DNA of 57,500 nt from Neocallimastix lanati (nom. inval.) (lineage: Eukaryota; Neocallimastigomycota; Neocallimastigomycetes; Neocallimastigales; Neocallimastigaceae): NCBI GenBank assembly GCA_016946835.1, contig JACVTC010000027.1:557501-615000 (forward strand), read 5' to 3'. Position 1 is the first letter of the stretch, and the number at the start of each line of letters is the position of its first letter. Shown here in pieces: positions 48,296 through 57,500 of the stretch. Under the pieces are notes generated by a model. It was not told the DNA's origin, made no database searches, and was given only the letters and a program-made list of their open reading frames with translations. A program made the translations under genes and the position numbers.

Positions 48296-49012
48296 ATGGA
48301 GATCAAAAATGAAATGATAAAATACCTCGAGGCAAAATTGAAATTACTGGAAATTGAAAATCAAAAATTATATTCAACAATAGAATTAAATAATAAAGAG
48401 ATAGAACAAATTAAATCTTTAATCAAATCATTAGCAGAAAATGATTCATCTTTCTTAGATACCCAAACAACCAATTTGACCCAGAAGCCAGATGATAAAA
48501 TTATTAATTTAGAATTTAATTGGAAAATATATGATAATGCAAAGATGACTAATGATTTAAAAACTGTAAGGAAAGTATCTGGTGGAAATGGTTGGAACTG
48601 TCCTGCTATAGGTGATAAGACTTTAATAAAGGGGAAAATAAATAAATGGAAAATACAATTAACCAAAAGAACAGGTAATATTGTTTTTGGAATTGTTCCT
48701 AAAGAGATTGATGTAAGTGTTAATATATTTGATAATTGGAAACAAGGATATATTACAAATTCTGGTAATTTTGCAAAGCATAATTTAGGAGTTTATGAAG
48801 AATTTAAAAAATATAATGCAGAACAAGGAAGTATTCTTGAAATTATTGTTGATTTAGAAACTGGAGAATTGTCTTTCTCTGTTAATGGGGAAAATTTTGG
48901 TATATTTTGCAATAAATTAATAAAAGATATAGAATATTTACCATTTATAGATATTGAAGTTGAAGAAACTGAAATTACATTATTAAAATCTATAGATAAT
49001 AATCAAATTTAA
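48296..49012 (+). CDS. Small SPRY-domain protein with N-terminal coiled coil
   Basis: An intronless 238-residue frame. Residues about 5-48 form a charged heptad-like helix (YLEAKLKLLEIENQKLYSTI and onward), likely a coiled coil. Residues about 72-232 form a SPRY/B30.2-like beta-sandwich: NGWNCPAIGDKTLIKGK, WKIQLTK, NIVFGIVPK, GYITNSGNFAKHN, GSILEIIVDLETGELSFSVNGENFGIF and YLPFIDIEV. The order VxLD-x-G-x-L-SF-x-NG, followed by the Y-P-F strand, is the SPRY signature. It is expected to be an intracellular protein-binding module that dimerises through its helix. The partner is unknown. The intact frame next to dead genes suggests it is functional. Confidence 0.85.
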   Translation: MEIKNEMIKYLEAKLKLLEIENQKLYSTIELNNKEIEQIKSLIKSLAENDSSFLDTQTTNLTQKPDDKIINLEFNWKIYDNAKMTNDLKTVRKVSGGNGWNCPAIGDKTLIKGKINKWKIQLTKRTGNIVFGIVPKEIDVSVNIFDNWKQGYITNSGNFAKHNLGVYEEFKKYNAEQGSILEIIVDLETGELSFSVNGENFGIFCNKLIKDIEYLPFIDIEVEETEITLLKSIDNNQI

Positions 49013-50818
49013 GTTAAAATATAAATATGAATATGAATCAAAACATTTCAAAAAAAGGAGAATTAAAATTGAAAAAATAAAATAGTATAAATAAATATTA
49101 ATATAAATATAAATATAAATATAAATAATTATCTATTACTTTTTCTTTTCTTTTTTTTTTTTTTTTTTTTGTTTATTTGTATGTTTTTTAGTTCATATGG
49201 ATAAATTATATATATTTAATAAACATTATTAGAAAATTAACATCAAATAAAATAATTTTTTGTTTTGCTTTTTATATTATTCTTTAAAAAAAAAAAAAAA
49301 AAAAAAAAAACATTAGTTAACAAATTATTTTTTTAATTATTATCTTATAACTATAAATTCTATTTCTTTTTATAAATTATTATTATAAGTGAATAAATTG
49401 AAACTAATAAATCTTTAAGAATACTAAGTCATATTTTATTATATAAAGTATTATTAATATTAATATGTTACAAATTAACTAAATATTAAAATAGTTTTAA
49501 TTAAATGTTTCATTCTTTTTAACATTTTACTAAAAAAAAAAAATAAAAATAAATATATTTAAAAAAATAAAATATATATATTAAAACACGTTTCTGTAAT
49601 TTTTTTTTTTTTTTTATTGATTTAATTATTTACTTTTAAATATAAAATATATACGTATTTTTTATTGAATAATAATTTTTGTTTTTATTTAATTTTATTT
49701 TTACTAAAATTTTTTAATATGGTATAAATAAAAACATATATATATATTTTTTTTTCCTTTTTTTTATATATATATATATATAATACTAATAATAAAAAAA
49801 AATGATTTACTTAAATAATATTTAAAAATAATGTAATAAAAAAAAAAATATTTATTCTAAATTATTTTAGAATAATTTTCATTTTTCCCTTATTTGGTAT
49901 TTATAACAAACATTAGTGTAAAAATAAAAATTTAAATAAAAAATTTTAATGTTTTGTAAATATATATATATATATTATATATATATTATGATAAAAAATT
50001 AACTGTTACTTATATAAATGTATTTAAATTGATAAATTATAATATATAATTTATAAAAAAATTTTAAATATAAATTTTGACTTATTAATTTCTTTTCCTT
50101 TTCCTTTTCCTTTTTTTTTTTTTTTTATGCTATATGTGAATATGTATTTATTTTGAATTAGTAATATTACATATAAATATATAATTTTATTCAATAAGTT
50201 TTTTTTTTTTTAAATGTATATAAATATATATTTGTTTTAATTTCCAATTCATTGTTAAATTTCTTTTTTAAAAAAAAATATATTAAATAATGAATTTTCA
50301 ACTTTAAATAATTTCTAATTTCTTTTTATTATTATTTATTACTGATATTATTTTTGTTTGTTTTCTTCTATATTAATATAATTTTTATTATTGCTTATTA
50401 CTGACATTAATATTTTATTTGTTTTCTTCTATATAAAGATGGTATCATAATGTTAAATATTTCTAGATATATAATAAACATTATTGGAAAATTAAACAGA
50501 ATACTAATATAATTTGTTTATATGTTTGTTTAATAAAAATCCATTGTTAAACAAATTGTACTTTAATCATTTCTTTCTTTCTTTTTTCTCTCTTACTTTA
50601 TACTAATTACAAATTCTTTTTCCTTTTTATTATTACTTTTTTTTTTTTTTTATATATATATATATATATATTTATATAAATTATAACTACTTTATATATA
50701 TATAAAAATAAAAGTATTTTTTAATGTATTCTTAATTTTTTTGTTTTAAAAAAAAAATTAATTAATTATTATAATAAAATATATATATAATATTATATAT
50801 ATTTAATAAATATTATAT
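49013..50818. other. Gene-free spacer, convergent 3' flanks
   Basis: Lies between the 3' ends of the SPRY and ammonium-transporter genes. A/T-rich, with poly(dT)/poly(dA) runs (49150-49170, 49285-49310) and AT dinucleotide runs (50660-50675). Two related ATTACTGA-ATTA-TTT-TTTGTTTTCTTCTATAT blocks occur near 50338 and 50396. No gene. Confidence 0.6.
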
Positions 50819-52378
50819 TTATGCTTTTAATGTATCTTCACTGGTGGTTTTTGGTAATTCAATAGCATCATTAGCTAATGATAAGGATTGACCAGCAAAT
50901 GAAACACTTTGTAACATTTCACTGATAACAAGAGACTTTGCATCTTGGTTAAGAGTCATAGAATTACCATCAGTACCATACATGAAACCATAGGCAACTT
51001 CACCCATTTCAGTAGTATCTACACCATTTAATTCTTCTTCTTCAGAAATACGAAGTCTTAAACCTGGAATAAAGTTAAGAATCTTCAATAAGACGAAAGT
51101 GATAATTAAACTCCATAAGGTAACAGAAACAATACCAGCAATTTGAATGTAAACTTGTTTCCAGTTACCATCAATAGCTCCTTTACCACTACCACCATCT
51201 AAACTGGTTATCTTTTCAGTAGCAAAGAATCCTGTAAGAATTAAACCAATAGCACCTCCAACATAGTGAACAGCGAAAACATCAAGAGCATCATCAAACT
51301 TAAATTTACGTTTATAGGTTACAGCAGTGTTACAACAGAGAGCCCCTAATAAACCGAAGAGAGCAGATGCACATGGAGTAACAAAACCACATCCTGGAGT
51401 AACAGTAGCTAAACCAGCAACAGCACCCGTACAAAAACCAATCATAGAAAGCTTACCGGTACGCCAGTAATCAAGGGCAACCCAAATACAGCCAGCAATA
51501 GAAGCGGCAATATGACTACAAACCATAGCATTGGCACCACGAGCATTGGCACCAAGGGAGGAACCACCATTGAAACCTAACCATCCGAACCATAAAAGGA
51601 AAGTACCAATGAAGACGAAGGTGACATTATGAGGGTCAAAGTGTTTCTTGTAATCCTTTCTCTTACCAATAATATAACAGTAAGCAATAGCAGCTGCACC
51701 ACTACCACAATGAACAGGTAAACCACCAGCATAATCCATGACACCCCATTCAGCTAACCAACCATGAGCACCCCAAGTCCAATAACAAATAATACTGTAC
51801 ACCACAGTAGACCAAAAGAATAAGAAAACAATTGCTGGTAAAATGCGCATTCTTTCAGCAGTAGCACCGAAAGCTAGAGCTGGTGTAATAACTGCGAACA
51901 TACATTGGAAGATCATGAACAAACTTTCAGGAATAGTATCAGAATTAGCTCCTGGTTCAAGACCAACATTATGTAAAACGATATTATCTAAATTACCAAT
52001 GAAACCATTAGTGGATGTGTTAGAGAAAGCAAGAGAATAACCCCAGAAAACCCATTGGAAAGAAACAACAGCAATAGAAACCATACAAACAAACATTAAA
52101 GAAAGAGCATTCTTAGTACGAGCTAAACCAGCATAGAAAAGACCTAAACCTGGAGTCATAATAAATACTAAACATGTAGCAATTAAAACCCAGGCAATAT
52201 CACCTCCACTAAGTTTACTAAGAGCATCTGCCTTTTCAAGATCTGGAGTGAGAGCCTCTGTACTATTTTGAAGTAATGCTGCCTGTTGAGCAAGAGTTTG
52301 TTCAGTAGAATTAAACTCAGCAATTGTTTGATTAGTCATTACTGCTAATTTACTTAATTTTTCTATTAAAGCTTCCAT
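50819..52378 (-). CDS. Ammonium transporter, AMT/MEP family
   Basis: An intronless frame. ATG at 52378 gives 519 residues; an upstream in-frame TTG at 52396 is not used as start. An Asn/Ser-bearing extracellular N-terminus of about 55 residues precedes eleven predicted membrane segments. Family hallmarks: GDIAWVLIATCLVFIMTPGLGLFYAG, ERMR after TM4, DYAGGLPVHCGSGAAA with the first pore His, WFGWLGFNGGS, and DDALDVFAVHYVGGAIG with the second pore His. The cytosolic C-terminus (RISEEEELNGVDTTEMGEVAYGFMYGT) carries the conserved helix that couples subunits in the trimer. It imports ammonium across the plasma membrane; rumen fungi live on ammonia. Codon bias is strong, suggesting high expression. 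A transceptor role cannot be judged. Confidence 0.95.
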   Translation of the reverse strand: MEALIEKLSKLAVMTNQTIAEFNSTEQTLAQQAALLQNSTEALTPDLEKADALSKLSGGDIAWVLIATCLVFIMTPGLGLFYAGLARTKNALSLMFVCMVSIAVVSFQWVFWGYSLAFSNTSTNGFIGNLDNIVLHNVGLEPGANSDTIPESLFMIFQCMFAVITPALAFGATAERMRILPAIVFLFFWSTVVYSIICYWTWGAHGWLAEWGVMDYAGGLPVHCGSGAAAIAYCYIIGKRKDYKKHFDPHNVTFVFIGTFLLWFGWLGFNGGSSLGANARGANAMVCSHIAASIAGCIWVALDYWRTGKLSMIGFCTGAVAGLATVTPGCGFVTPCASALFGLLGALCCNTAVTYKRKFKFDDALDVFAVHYVGGAIGLILTGFFATEKITSLDGGSGKGAIDGNWKQVYIQIAGIVSVTLWSLIITFVLLKILNFIPGLRLRISEEEELNGVDTTEMGEVAYGFMYGTDGNSMTLNQDAKSLVISEMLQSVSFAGQSLSLANDAIELPKTTSEDTLKA

Positions 52379-55300
52379 TTTTGAAATTATTATCAATCAA
52401 TATTATGTAATTAATAAAAATACTTTTTTTTTTCTTTTCTATTCTTTATTAGTTAGTTTTATTTCGTTTTATTTTTATAATATTTTTTCTTCTTAAAGTT
52501 ATGAAATTATTAATTTAATTTTTTTTTAATATGTTATAAAATTTATAAAATAATTAATAGTTTATTATTTCTATTATTGAAAATAATTTATTTAAATTAA
52601 AAATAAGATTCTATAGATATATGAAATACTTTATATAAAAATAATTATTAATACTTAATAGTTTAATATTAAACACTTTCTTTTTATGCGTTAGCTATAT
52701 AAATAATTTTTAGAGAGAGAAAAATAAAAAAAATACTAATTTATATGTATTCCTTTCTATTTTTAAAATTTTATTAAAATTCTATAAAGAAAAAATTTAT
52801 TTTTTTTCTTTTTTAATAGAGTTTTTGTTCTATTTCTAATTAGGTAATATTTAATAGTTTAATATATATATTTTTTTCTCTTTTATAATAAGATAATAAA
52901 AGGAGAAATAGAATAAATAATAAATAATTGTTAGTTATAAAAAAAAAGTCAAATTTAAATCTTTTTTTTTTTTTTTTTCTAGTTTTTATTTTTAATATAA
53001 AAAACTAAATTTTGATGATTAATTTTGAAGGTAAATTGATTCTTTTTTATATTTCAAAAATTATTATATTAATTTCAATTAATTATTTTTTTTTTTTTTT
53101 TTTTTTTTTTTGATTATACCTTAATTATCATATTTTTTTTTCTCTAATGTCACAATTTGAAATAATAAATAAATAAATAAAAAAGTAAATAATATATACT
53201 CTATGATATATTATTAATATATATAGATGTTAATATGGAATAAATAATAAAAAATCATTCAATACAAAAAATAATATATTTTATTTTATTTTAATATATA
53301 ATATATATTTAATAAAATTTTTATGAGTAGTTTATCAATTCTTAACTTGGTTGGTTCTTTTTTTAAAATGCATATATATTATAATATATCATAAATATTT
53401 ATTATAGTATATATTAACTAATTAAAATTTTATTATACTTTGTATAATTAAATTTTTTTTATCAAAAAATAATAATATAAAAAAAATATATATAATAAAA
53501 TAAAATAAAATAAAATAAAATTAAATAGAATAGAATAATAATATTTATATTTTTATAAGGAAGTAAATATAATACAATAAATAATAATAATTAAAATATA
53601 TTACTATTAACCATTATCATTTTTTATAATTTTTTATGATATAATTTTTTTTTTATCATAAAAAATTTTAAATTAACTTTATTAATAGATTAAATAAAAA
53701 AAAAAAAAAAAAGAATAAAGTATTAAATGATTTAATTATTAAATTATAATTAATTATTTAACCATTTATTCTTTTTTTTACTTTTAATTATTATAAAAAA
53801 AATTATTATAAAATAAAATTATTATAATAGAATAAATTTAATATTTTATAAAGTACTACATAACTTATAATTAAAATTGTACCATTTATAACTAATAGCG
53901 TAACAAAGAACTCTGAATTAACCAAAAGATAATTTTGACAATAAATAAATAAATATAACTATTCTAATACAAAAAAGAAAAAAAAATGAATTTTAAAAAT
54001 AATAAAAATGATATATAAATTCATCAATGTATAGTAATTACAATGAAGTAACAATCCCTTACAAGATTATTATATTTTAAGCATTAAATATTTATATTAT
54101 ATATTATATTATATTATATTTATGATATTAGTATTACACTACATACAATTAATTATTTTTAAAATATAATATTGGCTTTTTTTAAAAGTATTATAAATTA
54201 TTAATTATTAATGAATTAAAGAAAAATCAAATATATCAAATAAAAAGGTGGTTGAGTGTTTCCAAGAAGATAAAATAAAAAATGATGAAATTATAATAAT
54301 AGTAATAAAAGTAATATAATAAAGGATAATTTTAATTAGTTCAAAAAAAAATATTTTATAATATATTTAGAATATATATAAAATTAAAGATTTTTATTTA
54401 ATTATTTATTGTTATCTTTTCTTTCTTTCTTTTTTTTTTCCTTTTCTGTAAAGATAATTTTACCTCTTCTTTTATATGGTTGTGGTTACCTGCTTCTATG
54501 ATATTTTAATAATTTTGTTAAAAATAATAATAATAAATTTTTATAATTAAAAAAATTGAATGATTAATTATAAAATATTAAAATAGAAATAAAATATTAA
54601 TATTATAAAATATTTGAATAAAAATAAAATATAATTTATTTATAAAAGCAAAGATAAAAAAAAATTAATTTAATGATAACTTATTTTTCTCCATTATTAA
54701 AATTTATAATTAATTAAAAAAAGATAATAATAATAAATAAATAAATTACGTATAATAAAAAGAAATAGTAATAATAATAAAAGTTTTTCAAAAATAATAA
54801 ATAATAATAATTTTTATAACAATTACTTTTAATTATATCAATTATTTAAATATTTTGATTTGAATTTTATATATTAATATATTTCATTCATTCACCATCA
54901 GAAATAGTAGTAGTCCTATATTATAGAATTATAATAATACTATATATAAATTATTTAATTATACATACAATTATCCTTTTTTTAATTGTTGAAACTAATA
55001 ATAATTTTTATTTGCATAAACATTTTGTATATTGAATATACAACTAAACAATTAAGATAAAAAAAATCTTCTTATAATCCTCCAAAATGCTTTTATTTTT
55101 TATCAATTAAATATTTTTTTATTTTTAATTTATTAATAAATAAATATATATATATTAAATTTATATTTATATTTTTAACTTTACATACTTTTAAATATTT
55201 TATCTTTTTATCTAAATTGGGTAATTTTTTCAATTAAAATAAAATAATCCACTTTTAATAATAATAATTTTATGGTTAATATCAAACAATTATTTTATAA

Positions 55301-56628
55301 CGACTTCCAATAATATTAATAAGAGTTATTTTATTTTCATTATTATTATTATAATTATTTATTATTATTTATTATTTATTTATTATTATTTATTATTATT
55401 TATTATTATTTATTATTATTTATTATTATTTATTATTAGTATTATTATTTATTATTATCTATTATTATTTATTATTAGTATTATTATTTATTATTATTTA
55501 TTATTAGTATTATTATTTATTATTATTTATTATTATTTATTATTATTTATTATTAGTATTATTATTTATTATTATTTATTATATTGAATTATTTCGATAG
55601 AATTTTTCTTATTACTATTATTATATTAATTATTTTCAAGTAAATAAATATATTATTATTTAAATAAGTAATTATATTACCTTTAAAATTGTTTTTTTCA
55701 TGCTTTTTTTTCTGCTTAATATTATCATCTTTAATGATGTAAAAGTAATAAATATGAAAGCTTTACTCTTTAAATGATAAGATAAAAAAAAAAATTTTTT
55801 TTTTATTATTTATTTTTTGATAATAAATATATAATTTTATTAATTTAAATTTATTTCTAAAATATTATATCTTGTATATTATTATTATAGTAACTAATAA
55901 AATTTTTTAATAAAAAAAAAACCTATTTAAAAATTTATTTAAAAATGATAATATTTTTTTAAAATACGATAATAATAATAACTAATAGTAATCAATTTTT
56001 TCATAAATATCTAATAAATATAAATTTTTTATAATAATCTTATCAAAAAAAAATTGTTTATCAAATAAAATTTTTATTAAATTACTTATCTCTAAATTGG
56101 ACTTATCAAAAAATTAATAAACTAATCCTTACATATAGTATAAGATTATATATTGTCATACAAATTCCTAAATTAAATTTAAACTTTTTAAAAATTTTAA
56201 AGTTTAAATCTAAAATATATTGTTAATATATTAATTTAGTATTATTATGTATCATAAATTTTATAGTAAATAAAATGTAAATAAAATGATATTCCTTTTA
56301 AGGAAAAGGCGGATTAATTATCACTAATTAAATTTTAAATTTTATTTAAACTAAGGGTTGATAATGGATTTTAATTTATTTTTCTGGATTTTTAAAATTA
56401 ATATAATTATCAAGAAAAAAATAATTTATTTTTTTTCTATCAATATTTTGTTGTTACTTTATATTATATAATTTATTAATTAATAAAGTATTTATATTTA
56501 TTTTAATATGTATAATTTTTTTTATTCATTTTATATGTATCGCTCTTAATAAATTTTAATTATTATTAGTAGAATAATATAGCATTATTATAAATATTTC
56601 GTATTTCGTATTTCCTTTTTTTTTAAAA

Positions 56629-56660
<32 letters not shown>

Positions 56661-57500
56661 TTGTAATATTCAATAGTCTTAACAGTTATATGTTCTGCAT
56701 TTTTATATTTTTATGTATGCTACAATGATAGTTACAATGCTTCATATTTTCTACTTTTTTTATATTTATATGTTATTGTAATTATTAAGGGTTCTATGTT
56801 ATGATATGTTGTTTTATTTGTTTTACTATTGATATTGTTTTGAAAGTTTTATAATTTTACTTAATATTTTTTTTTATTATTTTATAATATTGTATGTAAT
56901 TATTTTATTTTCGATATATTATGTTTAATATAACTTCAAACTATTTATTTTTATATTTAACTAATGTAATTATAAAATATTAACTATTTATTTTTTTTTT
57001 TTTCACTTTAAAATTATTTTATTCCTTTTCTCATATATAATTAAATTTCTCTCTTTTTTTTTATTTTTATTATTAAGTTGTTTATATAATTTTTTTAAAT
57101 ATATTATGATATTTTTTCTTTTATCCTTAGTAAATATTTATTCAGAAAAAATAACATTTCTGTTTTCTTTTTATTAAATATTTTTATTTTACTTTATATC
57201 ATTATTTTTACTAAATATTAAAATTTGTATAAACAAAATTATATTATATTAACTTCTTTTTATAAAAGATTATATTTAAATATTTTTTATTAATTCGTAA
57301 TTTCCTCATGAACAGCTATAATATGAACTTGAAAAAAAAAAATAAAAAAAAGGCTCTTTTTTTCATCTTTTATATTTAATTTCTATTATTTTTTTATTTT
57401 TAATTTGCCCGCATGATGTTACAATTTACTTGTATTAACTATAAAAATTGGACTGATATAAATAATGATATAATTATAATTAAGATAATTCGGATAATTA
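52379..57500. other. 5.1-kb gene-free A/T-rich region
   Basis: No ORF of note, no exon pair with recognisable domain, and no retroposon box. It contains dT tracts (52962-52978, 53086-53111), TATTATTATT-type minisatellite (55340-55585, with TTAGTATTATTATT variants), AAT runs (56628-56657) and short inverted A/T stretches. The word GGTTGTGGTTACCTGCTTCT near 54479 is the most complex patch, but nothing can be assigned to it. Confidence 0.5.
55340..55585. repeat. TTATTATTTA minisatellite
   Basis: Decamer-like TTATTATTTA units with interspersed TTAGTATTATTA variants, about 245 bp, in non-coding DNA. Confidence 0.85.

Overview
The window looks like nuclear DNA of an anaerobic gut fungus (Neocallimastigomycota). 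Non-coding DNA is extremely A+T-rich, with dA/dT tracts up to about 56 bases and very long ATT/AAAT microsatellites. Genes have short GT-AG introns and TAA stops. Gene content fits: fungal dockerin (CBM10-type) remnants, a secreted CotH-family protein, a CBM18 chitin-binding secreted protein, a dynein-arm assembly factor expected in flagellated zoospores, and sugar and ammonium transporters. This placement is inference from content; no marker gene was searched.

Layout. 1-1.56 kb: low complexity with a dead LINE 3' end. 1.56-4.5 kb (-): OCRE/FHA protein of the AGGF1 type, 3 exons. 5.4-6.8 kb (+): DNAAF6/PIH1D3-like factor, 4 exons. 8.8-10.5 kb: two SINE-like retroposons around a dead ORF. 11.26-15.25 kb (+): 15-exon secreted LRR protein with a CBM18 domain. 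16.2-17.3 kb: 5'-truncated LINE with a 14-bp target duplication, then a second tRNA-derived SINE at 17.7 kb. 18.8-21.6 kb (+): 3-exon CotH protein. 22.1-22.6 kb (-): dead double-dockerin gene. 22.6-23.55 kb: intact 930-bp non-autonomous LTR element (identical LTRs, 5-bp duplication). 25.5-27.4 kb and 34.4-35.9 kb (+): two related sugar-porter-family transporters, the second with one in-frame TGA. 30.7-31.5 kb (+): cofilin whose first exon is only the ATG. 32.07-32.9 kb: expansin/barwin-like fragment hit by a tiny retroinsertion, plus a third LINE 3' end. 37.4-40.0 kb (-): ankyrin protein. 40.4-42.3 kb: dockerin and secreted-protein fragments and another LINE tail. 43.65-44.28 kb: about 212 uninterrupted TAT units. 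45.5-47.4 kb: dead ankyrin gene and a Ty1/copia RNase H relic. 48.3-49.0 kb (+): SPRY protein. 50.8-52.4 kb (-): ammonium transporter. 52.4-57.5 kb: gene-free.

The strongest possibly undescribed system is a LINE/SINE partnership. At least six retroposon copies (three LINE 3' ends, three SINEs) carry a GC-rich box around GTCGACG. Most dated or intact 3' ends finish GTCTA before the poly(A). The SINEs have tRNA-like or unidentified 5' heads, and target-site duplications are readable for two SINEs and one LINE. Second is the LTR element, whose primer-binding site is antisense to the D-arm and anticodon arm of a tRNA-Lys(CUU), suggesting a half-tRNA primer as in copia/Ty5 elements.
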